64,000 bases of DNA, from assembly GCF_003286085.1 (NCBI RefSeq), contig NW_020825487.1, forward strand, positions 1 through 64,000, given 5' to 3'. Below, piece after piece: positions 21,121 to 35,100 of this stretch (positions are counted from its first letter, which is position 1; each line of letters starts with the position of its first letter). The stretch comes from Drosophila persimilis. Lineage: Eukaryota; Arthropoda; Insecta; Diptera; Drosophilidae. The notes under the pieces are model-generated. The model was given only the letters and a program-made list of their open reading frames with translations. It was not told where the DNA came from and ran no database searches. A program made the position numbers and the translations under genes.

Positions 21121-21470
21121 ATTATATATAATTATAATATAAATATTATCTAATTATTCTATATTATAGTTTTATAATATTATATTTAATATTATTTATT
21201 ATATTTCATTATTAGTTATATTATTATTATTTATTAATTGTATATATAATAAATATCTAATTCTTATATCTATTATATATTATATTATCTATTATCATAA
21301 TTTATATAATTATTTATACTTATTTATATCATATATCTCTCTATCCTCTCTCTATATTTCTTCTTTTATTCTATTCTTGATTTACTTTAGAACATATGCT
21401 CTCTCAGAACAGACCTACTTGCAGTGTCTCACGAGAGCTTAAATCGACCGATATGTCGTCATGCCAGAGG
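21121..21470 (+). other. Aberrant AT-rich segment replacing the leader end and ORF start of copy B
   Basis: From 21121 the sequence resembles the (TA)n tract of other copies but with many small differences, and then runs into TCTCTCTATCC and about 100 bp (21360-21469) with no counterpart elsewhere in the window. At 21470 it joins the 126-bp repeat mid-unit. The equivalent of copy C 37188-38000 is absent. This could be a deletion with filler DNA or a badly resolved assembly join. Confidence 0.6.
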
Positions 21471-22650
21471 AGACAGGACCCTGACTATAGGACAAGAGAG
21501 CAGGAGCAGAATACTGTAGAACATATAGTTAGAAGAACAGACGCGCAGATTAGACACGAGGAGCAAGTGGCCGATACTGTGCGTCGGTCCAGACGGAGAC
21601 AGGACCCTGACTATAGGACAAGAGAGCAGGAGCAGAATACTGTAGAACATATAGTTAGAAGAACAGACGCACAGATTAGACACGAGGAGCAAGTGGCCGA
21701 TACTGTGCGTCGGTCCAGACGGAGACAGGACCCTGACTATAGGACAAGAGAGCAGGAGCAGAATACTGTAGAACATATAGTTAGAAGAACAGACGCACAG
21801 ATTAGACACGAGGAGCAAGTGGCCGATACTGTGCGTCGGTCCAGACGGAGACAGGACCCTGACTATAGGACAAGAGAGCAGGAGCAGAATACTGTAGAAC
21901 ATATAGTTAGAAGAACAGACGCGCAGATTAGACACGAGGAGCAAGTGGCCGATACTGTGCGTCGGTCCAGACGGAGACAGGACCCTGACTATAGGACAAG
22001 AGAGCAGGAGCAGAATACTGTAGAACATATAGTTAGAAGAACAGACGCACAGATTAGACACGAGGAGCAAGTGGCCGATACTGTGCGTCGGTCCAGACGG
22101 AGACAGGACCCTGACTATAGGACAAGAGAGCAGGAACAGAACACTGTAGAACATATAGTTAGAAGAACAGACGTACAGATTAGACATGAGGAGCAAGTGG
22201 TCAATACTGTGCGTCGGTCCAGACGTAGACAGGACTTGGACTATAGGACAAGAGAGCAGGAGCAGAATACTGTAGAACATATAGTTAGAAGAACAGACGC
22301 ACAGATTAGACACGAGGAGCAAGTGGCCGATACTGTGCGTCGGTCCAGACGGAGAGAGGACCCTGACTATAGGACAAGAGAGCAGGAACAGAACACTGTA
22401 GAACATATAGTTAGAAGAACAGACGCACAGATTAGACACGAGGAGCAAGTGGCCGATACTGTGCGTCGGTCCAGACGGAGAGAGGACCCTGACTATAGGA
22501 CAAGAGAGCAGGAACAGAACACTGTAGAACATATAGTTAGAAGAACAGACGCACAGATTAGACACGAGGAGCAAGTGGCCGATACTGTGCGTCGGTCCAG
22601 ACGTCGACAGGACTTGGACTATAGGACAAGAGAGCAAGAACGGAATACAG
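21470..22650 (+). repeat. 126-bp coding tandem repeat, copy B (about ten units)
   Basis: The order is 6 QDPDYR, 1 QDLDYR, 2 EDPDYR, 1 QDLDYR, with the leading QDSGYR unit missing. The QDPDYR number differs from copies A and C (four each). Confidence 0.9.
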
Positions 22651-25600
22651 AAAGGCGACAACGCATACGTTTAAATAATGAAAGGAGACGTATGTTAGAA
22701 AGAGAGCAGGATAGAGTTCGCAGGGTACAAGAAAGGAGCTTAGTAGATCGTAGGCGTATCTCGCGAGCGCGAGACACTCTGGCACGCCAAGCTGCTCGTG
22801 CCGCAGCACGACAGTTAGAAATTGACGCTGCCAGAACGGCTAGTCAAAGAGTTAGCCAATATAGGAGCGATAGCAGCAATAGAGTTGAGCAAAATTTAAG
22901 AAACGCCTCCCGAATGCAGCAGGAACGAGCAAATATCTCCCAGGAAGATAGGGCTCAGATAGAACCCAGAATCAGGCTTAGTGGCCTAGAAGCTCTGAAA
23001 GTAGTTTATAACAGGAATGTAAAGCTGGGTCCTGATCAGGTTTGCCTTTCTTGCAAAGGCCTGTGGTTCCCCAAACAAATTTGTAAGATTCCTCGCGTCC
23101 TTTTAGAAAGTGATTGCGAGTTTAGTGGTGAAATTTTCGCTCTTGAAAGCCTTTTAGAATTCCCTTCTGATTGCCCAACATTAAAATTCTGCAGAACATG
23201 TCATAGCAACATTAAAAGGCGTATAAAGCCTAAGCTTTTCTTCAATGAATTAGATTTCCCCATGCTGCCCGACTGCTTAAAGGGGCTTACTCCATTAGAG
23301 GAACGACTGATTTCTCCTCGACTTCCATTTATGATAATTAAGCCTATATTGCCTGGGGGGCGAGGTCAAAATGCCATTAAAGGGGCAGTGGTAAACGTCC
23401 CTATTTCGGTAAGCGATATCGTGAAGGAGCTTCCACGAGCTTTCCATGAAGCCCAGGTAATTCAGCTCCACCTCAAACGCAGAAAAGAGTATCTTCATGC
23501 TTTCATGGCTGAAACCATTAGACCTTCCAAAATTTTTGAAGCACTTCGTTATTTAGTTACCACAGATTTGTATAAAAAGCATAATGTTGTAGTTAACGAG
23601 CAATGGATCTCTGGTTTCACATCCGATATTGTTCCATTCGTAGCATCTCAAGCAGACGCAGCCTTTTTAGAAAGTATGCAGAATAGAGATAGGAATGTAG
23701 ATACGGAGCCGGCCCATCCCGACGAGGAAGTAGAAGCCGAAGAGCTCAACCCTGGAGGTCAGGAAACTCTGCTTGAAAACAACATACCATTTGATGATAG
23801 GATTATCAAAATCGCACCAGGTCAAGGCCAACGACCTCTCGACATGATTCTAGACATTGACTCGGAAGAGTTATCCTTTCCCACAATTTATGCAGGCGTC
23901 AAAAGACAATCTTCGCAAAGTTTTACAACCATTGTTAGATCAGAGCTTCGAAATGTAGATAGGAGAGGTTGTAGAACTGACAAACTATTCTTCAATTATA
24001 AGAAGTTAGAACTCATTAAGATTCGAAATAATATTTCAATCTGCTTACGTAAGCGGAGCACTTCCAGTGCAGTAACGGCAGCTAACGCTCTTAATGAGAA
24101 TTTCATAGGGGGGCTTATTAACCACGATGAGGGATATAGGGTTCTTCGCGATATTCGATCGTCTCCGGCTCACTGGGAGGATGAAAAGAAGAAGGTTATG
24201 GCCATGATTCGTCAGTTCGGCCTGCCGACTTTTTTCATTACTCTGTCTGCTGCTGAAACGCGGTGGCCAGAGTTGCTTGTTTTGCTCAAAAAAAACGTAG
24301 ATAGGGAGATCATTAGCGAAGAAGAAGCAGTGAATCTACCCTACACCGAAAAGGAGCGTCTTATCAGGGCAGATCCAGTTACTTGTGCTAGGTATTTCGA
24401 TTATAGGTATCGCGAGATTTTAAAAGTTATGAGGAATCGGGAGGGCATTTTCGGGGAAAACTTCGTCATCAAATATTATTGGCGTGTTGAATTCCAACAA
24501 AGAGGTTCCCCCCATATTCACGGCATGTTTTGGCTGAAAGATGCCCCAGCAGTGGACTTAACCAGTACAGAGTCAATTTCAACAGTTATAGCCTTCATTA
24601 ACAAACATATTACAGTAGATGTCACAGACTCTGAATTAGCTCCGTATGTTGAATACCAAAAGCATCGGCATAAGGACATGTCATGTCTTAAAAAAGCCAA
24701 TAAAAGTGGAAAAAAAGTTTGTAGATTCGGTATTCCATACCCTCCAATGCCCCAAACGGAGATATTGAGTCCACTGCCGGAGGAAACTCCAAACCTTGAT
24801 TTTCACCAAGGAAATTTTAAGAAAATTCAAGACCTACTGAATTCTGATCAATCCTCTGATATGATTGATCACTTGAGCATATTTGAGAACTTTCTTTCGC
24901 ACGAACAAGTGAGCCTCAATTACGAGGACTACAAATATGCAATTTCTTCTGGTTTAAAGAAACCACACATTTTTCTAAAAAGGTCATTTGCTGAAATTTG
25001 CATTAATGCTTATAATAAACACATCATTTCAATGCAAAGGGCCAATATGGATATCCAATACATTTTGGACCCTTATGCATGCTGTAGCTATATAATAAAT
25101 TATATAAATAAAACCCAAAGGGGTATTTCAAAGCTTATGCGCGAGGCGGCAAAAGAAGTTCAAGGGGGCAATTACACGATTAGACAAAAGCTACAGCATA
25201 TTGGTCACAAATTTATTTCTGGCACTGAGATATCTGCTCAGGAAGCCGTATATTGTTGTCTAGGAATTCCGTTGTCCGGAACTAGCAACAAATGTGTTCA
25301 AGTAAATACTTTCCCTCCAGAGCAACGAGTTCGAATGCTCAAATCCACAAGCATCCTACAAAATATGCATCAGGAGTCCACTGACATATTCGTCAAAGGA
25401 TTGCTGGAGCGGTATGAACAAAGACCAACTGATCTTGAGGGCCTGTGTCTAGCCGATTTTGCAGCAAATTATGAATTTTCTAAAAACGGGAAAAGAACCT
25501 GCCAAAATAGAGATGATGAAGAGGACGAAGAAAATGAGGCACAAGTAGAAGTTTTTATCCCTCTCCGCGATAATAGTGGTTTTATTAGGGAAAGAACTAA

Positions 25601-27457
25601 GCCGTCCATTTTAAAATATATGAGGTTTAATATAAATACAGATAGGTCAAACTATTTTAGAGCATTAGCTATGCTGTTTTATCCGTGGAGAGATGAAGAG
25701 AAAGATTTAGTGAGCGTAAATTGCGAGGATCTTTATAATAATCATCAGGAGTTGGTAAATTCAAATTTCCAAAAATTCAATGCATTAGGAGATTTGGAAG
25801 ACGCGCTTAGGAGGGCCATGGAAGCCCAAGAGAATAGGGAGGAAGGTGAAGAGGTAGTTGATGAGGCAATTGCTGAGGAGTTTAGGGCTTTAGCGATTCC
25901 AGAAATAAGTTCCCAGATAAATGTTTTGAACTTGAATGACCAGGCAGCGGATCAAGATAGAAGTATTCGACTAATTAAGCTTCCTCCTATTGTTTCCCTT
26001 AATATTTTAGCTAATTTGATTAGATCGCTTAATTTGAAGCAAAAAACCTATCTCACCCATGTTCTGCATAATGTGAGAAATAAGGCAGTTTTTTATGAGT
26101 TTGTAGGTGGCGGCGCAGGCGTCGGCAAGAGTAGAACCATATCTACCATTTTTCAGACCATTTCCCAGGAGTTTAATCGTAGACCAGGATCTAACCCAGA
26201 AACTGTTAAAGTTCTGCTGTGTGCTCCCACAGGAAAAGCTGCATTTGGTATTGGAGGTGCCACACTTCACTCAATGTTTTCTTTACCTCTCAATCAATCC
26301 AACCATGCTTTTAAACAATTGGGTCCAGATTTGTTAAATACCTTGCGTTCAAGATTTATTGATCTTAAAATTCTTATAATTGACGAAATTTCTATGGTCG
26401 GTGAAAAAATGTTTTCATATTTGGATATGCGTCTAAAACAAATATTTTCAAGGCCCGAGAGTCCTTTCGGTGGCATTTCTGTTATCGTGTTTGGCGATCT
26501 AAGGCAGTTATGTCCAGTAGGTGATCGTTGGATATTCAAATCCTCATCAGGGGCGCATAATCCATACAGTGCGATAGTTGGCTCTAGTCTCTGGGATGGC
26601 TTCAAGTTTTTCGAACTTACAGAGATAATGCGACAGCGAGATGACCAACCTTTTGCAACCGCACTAAATAACATGGCATCGGCCGTAATGACGTCAGAAG
26701 ATATTCAATTGCTTAGGGACCGAATAGTTCACGGCAGTGAAGCACCAAGAGATGCGATCCACTTATTTTATAGCAATAGCGAGACAGATAAGTACAATAA
26801 GGAGAAGCTATCATCGATTATGACTGCAGAATATACTTCAATAGCTTTAGACTCCATCAAAGCCGAGCATCTTAACCCAGACATCAAAACAAAATATCTG
26901 GACTCTGTTAAGAGTTTCAAAACTTCGAATACACAAGGCTTGTGCACTTCATTGGTTCTCAAAACCACGGCTAAATATATGATGACAGTCAATGTAGATA
27001 CATCAGATGGTCTTGTTAACGGAGCCACTGGTGTTTTAATGCAGATAGATCTCAGCTCATCCAATACTCCCGAACTTCTTTGGATACATTTTCTCGAGGA
27101 AAGCGTAGGAGTTAACGCACGGTCAAAGCGCAGCCATAGTAACGAATCTTCTTGGACCCCAGTTCAGAAAACTACAAAAAGTTTTCAATACCATCAAAAT
27201 GAACAAGTTACTATTGACCGAAAACAGTTTGCCGATTGTAGCTGCTGAAGCTATAACTATTCATAAGAGTCAGGGAGCAACATACAGCAAAGTGGTCGTC
27301 CACACTTCATCCAATATGCAAAGAGAAGCATTGTATGTAGCTTGTAGTAGGGCCACCAGTGCGAACGGACTTTATATCGTTGGACCACTCATTCCTTCGA
27401 GACCCAAGCGGGACTGTCCTGTCGCGAAAGAGATGGAGAACTTGCGTTCCGCTAAGT

Positions 27458-27461
27458 TACT
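27458..27461 (+). other. Junction of Helentron copies B and C (same TACT as A/B)
   Basis: GCTAAGTTACTCGAAGAGTA is identical to the A/B junction. The two junctions therefore descend from one event followed by amplification. Confidence 0.9.
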
Positions 27462-30077
27462 CGAAGAGTATAGGGGTATATTAGATTTGTGGTAAAAGTG
27501 GATGTGTGTAACGTCCAGAAGGAATCGTTTCCGACCCCATAAAGTATATATATTCTTGATCAGCATCAATAGCCGAGTCGATTGAGCCCTGTCTGTCTGT
27601 CCGTCTGTCCGTCCCTATTAGCGCCGAGTGCTCAAAGACTATAAGAGCTAGAGCAACGAAATTTTGTATTCGGACCTCTGTGATATGTCACTGCTACAAA
27701 AATATTTCAAAACTTTGCCCCGCCCACTTCCGCCCCCACAAAGGGCGAAAATCTGTGGCATCCACAATTTTAAAGATACGAGAAAACCAAAAACGCAGAA
27801 TCGTAGAGAATGACCATATCTTTTAGACTGCAGAATCTGAATTGGATCGTATTATTATTATAGCCAGCATCAAGAAAACAATTTCATTTTTTCTCGCCCT
27901 GTCTCTCTCTAACACACACGTAGCATAGGCGGCTTTGCTTAGAGTAAAACATTAGCGCCTAGATCTCAGAGACTATAAAAGCTAGAGCAACCAAATTTGG
28001 TATCCACACTCCTAATATATCGGACCGAGACGAGTTTGTTTCAAAATTTCGCCACACCCCCTTCCGCCCCCGCAAAGGATGCAAATCTGGGGATATTCAC
28101 AAATCTCAGAGACTATTAAGGCTAGAGTAACCAAATTTGGTATCCGCACTTCTGTTAGATCTCACTATAAAACGTATATCTCGAAATTTCGTCCCACCCC
28201 CTTCCGCCCCCACAAAGGACGAAAATCTGTGGCATCCACAATTTTGAAGATACGAAAAAACTAAAAAGGCACAATCATAGAGAATTACCGTATCTATGAG
28301 ATTGCTGAATCTGGATCAGATCGGATCATTTTTATAGCCAAAAGGAGCAAAACAATTGGCAGTGGCTACGCAGCTATGCGTTCGCCCTCTCTATCTCCCT
28401 CTCTCTCTATCTCTCTGCCCTGAAAAAAATAAAAACAACCCCCGGCAATGCAAGCTCTAACTGCTGGCAGGCGATGTCTTTTTCTTTGTTTTACGCTCAA
28501 CATTCTGACCAATACCCCTTTACCCGATGCCCCTCTCTCTTCAAACAAGCGCACCGCGGTGTCTGCTTGTCCATGTCTCAGTTCAATCACCCCCTCCCAC
28601 ATTAACAAATCAATCTGTCCATTTGCCTACAAAGAGACTAAATAGAGAGAGACACACAGCATGCCCAGCAATATCACTTGTCCAAAGAGGAAGAGCAAGA
28701 GCAATGAACATAAATATGTAAATAAATAAATAAATAAATAAACATTATATAGTATGTGTATATGCAGCTGTTTGAATGAGCCGTTATGGTTAGGGAGTGG
28801 AAGGGGGACCAGCGAATGCAAGTGTGAAACTGATATAAATGCCTATAGAAAGAATGAGAATTGTCTGTAAAAAAACCGCGAAATCTAAACACCAGGGGCT
28901 CTCTCACTCTTTCCGCAAGCCAAAAAGAGGGAGAGAGCATCACCCAGGCCCAGGCAATTGGTAAACAATTTGTTAACCGTTACAGTAAGGGAGGGGGACA
29001 CGAAAATGTTTTCACTCCAAATATGCGTATGGAAGAAATGAGAAAAAAGCCGCTCCATTTTTTTGCGTTATTTGAGTTATTCTCTCAGTTCTCTATCCCA
29101 CACAGCAAGTGTTCTCTCAATAGAGCAAATGTCCATACATACAAAAGCTGAAAATGTCTAACAAGGTGACGTCATCACCACAGCTGCTCTCTTTTAGCGA
29201 TTATCATACAGCACCTTATTGGTGAATTCACCTTGTATGTCTATTTGGAAAACATGAATTGAATTGTCCGTTTTTTTCCGCATGCTTCTCTGCCCCACTC
29301 GGAAAAGAGTTCTCTCAACTGTCTGTTCACATCCTTACACATTTACATATGGATGCAAGTATCTTAATTAACAAGATGACGTCATAACCACACTTGCTGT
29401 CTTTCGGCGATTATCATACGCCACCTTATTCGTGCATTCACCATGTAAGACTCTTTCCGCATGCTTTGACTCCGTTCTCTCTTTCTTGAGTGACTCACTC
29501 GTAAAAAGACCGCGAAATCTCAATAGGCCGTTTTTCGGTGGGACCAGTTGATATCGAGCCAGGCAGAGCGATAGAGACTTTTTACCGATTACCGATTTCG
29601 AATTAAACCCATTCAAACTAGTTTAGCTTTTAACTTATTAAATAAAAGTAGTGCTTGCTTATTAAGGTATAGGGCCTTAGTTTTTCTGCGCCGATCGTTA
29701 GTTAGAAACTAATAACAGTTTCTAACTTTCGTCGTTGCTTCGCGCGCTTTTCGGTGCCTCTGCTGGCGTCACTGGAGGCTGAGGCCGGACGTCGCTGCCT
29801 GCATAGCGGCTGAGGACGGACGTCGCTGCTGCTCTCGCCAGGGGACGTCGCTGCCACCGATTGCTGACGCTTTGGGAAGTTAAAAGTTAATTTACATTAA
29901 TTATATATAATATTATATAATATATAATATTATATAATATATATCTATATAATTATAGTTTTATAATATTATTATTTAATATTATTTATTATATTTCATT
30001 ATTAGTTATATTATTATTATTTATTATATTGTATATATAATATAATATAACAATATATTACATATATATATATATAT
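27462..30077 (+). promoter_or_regulatory. Helentron leader, copy C
   Basis: Same content as in copies A and B: a shortened (GTCY)n tract (27592-27614), three ~150-bp units, a TC-rich stretch, two CRE-like units, the hairpin, the GGACGTCGCTG triplet and the (TA)-rich tract. It is separated from its coding region by the retrovirus. Confidence 0.7.
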
Positions 30078-30672
30078 AGTTAAATATCCGCAACTCGATT
30101 TTAAGTTTTTAAAAAATACTTTTATTTTACAAACTTAAATATCTTTATGTCACAAGATTTAAATGAATTCCCCGACTTGACTTTCGGTCTGCTTGTCTCA
30201 AACGGAACTGATCTCTCTGCTGCTGGCTAGTTTCCATGAGCCCTTCTCTTGGAACTCCCGACTCTGGCTTCGGGCGTTGCTTTCCTCGGCTGCATCTTCG
30301 TGTCGGTGGCGTACGTGCCTGGATCGATATTTGGGGATGCGTCGGCTTTGATGAAAGGCATCCACTGCTGGCGATCGGTGTTGCATTACATGACGGAGCT
30401 AGGAATGTGATACTCCTTGGTTTTATGTCTAGCTTTGATTGGTCCTCACGAGTGGCGTGATTCTAAAGAATCGATTTCTCGAGAGTGGCGTGATTCTAAT
30501 GTTGCTGAAACAATGTGGTCCATTGTTTATATTATGGGGGGCCCTAGCTTGGAGTATGGGAAGAAACAGTTATTGATTCTTGAGTGGGGTCCTGTTACTT
30601 GTGTGGATGGGGTGGATGAATTGTACATAAACATAATGTGTATGGGATGTGGGGAATTATGGATATGTCACT
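30078..30672 (-). repeat. 3' LTR of the second retrovirus copy
   Basis: 595 bp, read on the minus strand as AGTGACAT...TTAACT. It differs from 36592-37187 by one A in a homopolymer. Confidence 0.88.
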
Positions 30673-30699
30673 CCCCCAACGTTTGTTATTAGCCTGTCC

Positions 30700-32116
30700 C
30701 TAGGCGATTACCCTCGGGTATAGTGACGGGGTGTCAAGTGCGGTGGCTGAGGTTGGTTCCTCTTCTGCTTCTATTATAGGGTTTATACATTTAACCGTGA
30801 CTCTTTTAGAAGTTTTCGTAAATTTAACAGCTACATAACTTAGTAGTACTAATATAATTATGACAAATGAAATTAGTAGACTTATTTGTAATAGGTTACT
30901 ATATGTGGTGTATTGCATAATTATTTCATTAGTTTGGACATACGACAGTGGTTTTATTTTAGTTATGTTGTTGTTGACATAAACATTCTGGGCAAAATCT
31001 AACATTGTGTTTGATATTGTAAATTCATTTAATTGGATTGAACAGTTGTAGATTTTTATAATGGTATTTCCTTCCGCTATGATTTCTTGGTTTACACAAT
31101 TCTGATTTAGCGTTGTTTTTGGAAGATTCCACGTGATTAGTATATTGGGTTCAATAAAGTTTATTTGAAAGTTTTGAAATGTTTTGGAATATGGACATTT
31201 AGTGGGAGTTTGCATTAAAATTCCTTTTATACAATTGTCATTGGTTTTCAATCTAGTTTCTTTAACAAATACTTCTTCATTTTTTATGTAGTACTTGTCG
31301 TATGTCATATCTGTTAACATGTTATTTAATTCGTCTGGATACGGAACGATTTTATAGATTGGTACTTTTGTAATGTCTTTGGGAATGTTGGAAATTATTA
31401 GAATTTCGTTGGTATCGGATTTTAGCCATGTGGAGGTTTTTATATTTAGTATTTTCTCAGAATTTATTTGTTCCAGGTAGTCTTGTTTTAATAATTTTGG
31501 ATTAAATATACCGAGCCTAGTTAATTGCATACCTAGTTCTATATCTTCGATATATTCTGTGAAATGTTGTAGATTGAATATCAAAATTTCTATTTGTTGA
31601 TTCCTGTCTTTTTCTTCATTTAGTTTGTTTATAACGTTTATTCCGCTATTAACTGCATCTATTACCAAATTTAGTTCATTCATTTGAATACTATGGCTGG
31701 CTAAATTTTCTATTTTTTGTTCCAAATCGACTTTATCTTCCTGATCTAGTGTTCCAAAGAGATATTTGTAGGCTGTTCCTACTATATTGATTCAGGCCTC
31801 TTTTATTTCTTTTGGTTATTTTTAGCCCGTTCATTTCTCTTTGCAATTTGTCTACTAGATATTTTATTTGGATTATGTCCTGGAATTTAGTGGCTTGCCT
31901 TAACAAATTTTGGTATAGTTCTTCGGTTTTAGTTACATTAACAGTTAGATAATGGTATTCGTAATTGATAGGTATGTTGATCGATCCAGTTTTGAATATC
32001 ATATATCCGTTTTGGGATTTTATAGAATTTATTTCTATGTTTTGGCCCTGTGCCATTACGATGGTAATTATGAGGAAGATGAGGATTTTAATTGTGTTGA
32101 AGTTCGCCGATTCCAT
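30700..32116 (-). pseudogene. env: Envelope gene, frameshifted
   Basis: Matches the intact env at 10066-11481. An extra base near 31793 (GATTCAGGCCTC against GATTAGGCCTC) disrupts the frame just after the cleavage motif. The first 107 or so residues are in frame, and the rest, including the C-terminal membrane segment, continues in another frame (30700-31725). Confidence 0.88.
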
Positions 32117-35100
32117 TAACTTCCTCGGTTTCTCTGGAATTATTATATTTGCTTCTATTAGATTTCTTCTTTTTCTTGAATTTTGATTTATAATGAGTTA
32201 TTTTCCTACCCCTATTCTTTTCTTCATAATGTTTTTCGTCTACCTGTCTAATTTCACCCGTCCTTTTGAAAGGATTTGTTACCTTAGACTTAACTAGAGG
32301 TGATAGTTTATAGCGGGTATCTACTTCATACTCTATGCGGTTTTTATTTAATTGAGTGATTTTATTCACTTTATTTAGTTGTGTGTCATAATCAGGTGAG
32401 CCTGCATAAATGAATATATCAGCTGGTGTCCTATTTGTGGTATTATGTTTGGTTTTATGATTATAAGTATAAAGAATTAATTCAAACTTCGTGAATCTAT
32501 CTTCTGTGTTATCCTCGCTAGATATTATTCTTAATTTTTCATTTACTGTTTTATGAAATCTTTCTACGTCAGATATTCCATTTTTGCTGGAAGTGATCTC
32601 TATTTTGACGTTTTCCGCATTCAGCCATGCTTGCAATGCTGTGCACATAAAAGCTGAATCTTTATCGGCTTTGATTTCAATTGGTTTGCCCATCTCGTTA
32701 AAAACTTTCATGATGGCTCTTTTTGCTTCTAACCAGTCACGACTTTTTACTTCTACAAGAGTGGCAAACTTCGAGTATACGTCAATACATGATAGGAACT
32801 GTTGGTTACCAACCATATAGAAATCCATGACGTATTTCTCTCTGATGTTCAGTATTTCCGGTGTAGTTTCGAATGCCAACTTCGTATTTCTATGCTCTGT
32901 TTTGGCAATATTACAAGTAGGACATTCGTTTATGATGTTTTGGATTAGTTTTTGATAATCCGGGTAATAGTATTTTCCCCTAAACCAATTGACGGTTTTC
33001 TCTATCCCTGGATGGAGTAAGCCTTTATGATTCTTTAATATGGTTTCTTTAAATTCAGCGTAATTCTGAATATCTAGGAGTTTCGTGCTTGATTTAATAG
33101 CTTTGGTTATATTGTTAGAATTAATGATTTCTAAATAGGCTTTTTGGAATGGAGGAAAATCTGTTTCGTTATGAAATATAATGCGCTCTTTTTGGTGCAT
33201 AGATATTCCTTTATTATATCCTTCGCTAAGGTGTTAGTCATTTCCTTATACGTGATCTTGATGATTAGCTTGTGAAAATAACGAATTGTTTCTACCTTAT
33301 CTTCATTGCCTTTTATTAGCTCAATTTGCCGATTGTAATAGTTAATTGGTCTTTCCGTGATAGCAATGTGATTTAGATTGTCTTCCTGTGCGCTATGTAC
33401 AGTTGCACCAACGCTATTGGAAGCTTCTCCCAGGAGATTTTCATTAATCTTTACCCTTGATAAGGCATCAGCTACATGATTTTCTTTGCCTGGTAGATAT
33501 TTCATTTTAAAATCAAACTCATTCAGTTTTATTTTCCACCTTTGTAATTTCATATTTGGCTCCTTGAGGTTGTTCAACCAAATCAAGGGTTTATGATCGC
33601 TTTGTATCTCGAATGTTCTACCGAACAGGTATGAACGGAAATACTTGGTTGCCCATACGATCGCTAATAATTCCTTTTCGATGGCTGAATAGTTTATTTC
33701 ATGTTCATTTAGGGTTCTGCTAGCGTAGCAGATCGGTTTGTGTTCTTGTGACAAAACCGCTCCCAATGCTATGTTACTAGCGTCGGTTGTTACCGTGAAC
33801 ATTTTGTCAAAGTCTGGGAACGCAAGGATAGGGTCTGAGGTGATGAGTACTTTTAGTCTCTCAAATGCCTCGACGTACCTTTCTTCCTTGGGGTCTATGA
33901 CAGCTCCTTTCTTTAGTTTGAGTGTCATGGGTTTTGCTATGTTTGCAAAATTAGGAATGAATTTCCTGTAGAACCCGCACAGACCTAAGAATGACTTTAT
34001 TTGTTTAGTCGTTTCTGGTATTGGAAATTTGACAATGGCAGAGATTTTGCCTGGATTTGGTACTATTCCTTCAGTAGTGACTACATGACCTAGGAATTCA
34101 GTTTCCTTTTTCATGAATTCACATTTATCCATTTGTAGCTTCAAGTTGGCGTCTCTCAACTTTCCAAATACTCTCCTTAGTGACAACAAGTGTTCTTCCA
34201 ATGAAGTGGAAAATATAATGATGTCATCTAAGTATACAAAGCAATCTTTGAAGATTAACTCTTCTAGCAGATTGTTCATACATCTTTGGAAGGTAGCTGG
34301 GGCAGTGGTTAGCCCAAAGGGCATACGAGTGAACTCGTAATGTCCATGCTTAGTGGAGAACGCAGTTTTGGGGATTGAGCTAGGTTCCATGGGTATTTGA
34401 TGGAAACCTTTTGCTAAATCGATTGTCGTAAAATACTGACATTTACCTAGTTTGTCTAGGATTTCATCCATTCTTGGAGTTGGGAATTTGTCCTTAACTG
34501 TTATTTCATTTAGACTTCTATAGTCTACTACCATTCGATATTTTTGCTTTCCTGAAGGCATCTATCTTCTTCGGAATCATAGATATGGGCGAGCAGTAAG
34601 GAGAATTCGACTTTCGAATTATTCCCTGCCTGATCATATCTTTGATTTGCTGGTTTACCTCCTGATCATGTATCTGGGCATATTTGTATGGTCGTCTGTA
34701 GACCGGGTCTTCATGTTGAGTTTTGATCTCGTGCTTGATTGTACTTGTGAAAGTCAAATTGTCACCTTCTCTGTACTGCACATCCTTAAACTCATATAAG
34801 ACCTTCTTTAACTCTTCCCTCTCTTCGTCGTTTAAGTGTTCCAATCTTAATTGATTACATTCCCTTAATTCACTGTCTAGAGCGGAAGCGAAGTATTGAT
34901 CTCCCTCTGGAGATGGGTCAAGGCACTTAGGTGCGATCTTCTCTTCTTTTGTAGAGGGATCAGTGCACTTCTGTGCGGTCTTGCCGGCTTCAATAGCTTC
35001 TCCACTCTGAATGATTGGGTACGACCTAGCTCCTAGTGTTACAGTGTCATTTCTGTAATCGATGACGGCTTTACTTGCCATCAAGTATTCTCTTCCTAAT

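Larger units (their letters stand above)
18656..27457 (+). mobile_element. Helentron copy B (internal copy of the tandem array)
   Basis: An 8.8-kb unit from the A/B junction to the B/C junction. The head lacks the first ~10 terminal bases and the 3' end is missing. The leader (18660-21120) matches the other copies closely, including the CRE-like pair and the hairpin. No retrovirus is inserted. The (TA)n region and the first part of the reading frame are replaced by unrelated, ragged AT-rich sequence (about 21130-21470). Confidence 0.85.
21396..27495 (+). pseudogene. Helentron Rep/helicase protein, copy B (start lost, frameshift, endonuclease lost)
   Basis: A long frame from 21396 reads about 24 non-homologous residues, then the 42-residue repeats (ten units), the Rep region, and the helicase to 27230. 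One extra G (27231; CAGTTTGCCGATT against CAGTTTCCGATT) shifts the frame and ends it at 27248. The remaining helicase tail (including the VACSRAT motif) continues in the neighbouring frame to 27495. As in copy A, the last residues come from the next copy's head and the endonuclease is missing. The natural N-terminus (MPRKNK.., about 190 residues) is absent. Confidence 0.88.
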
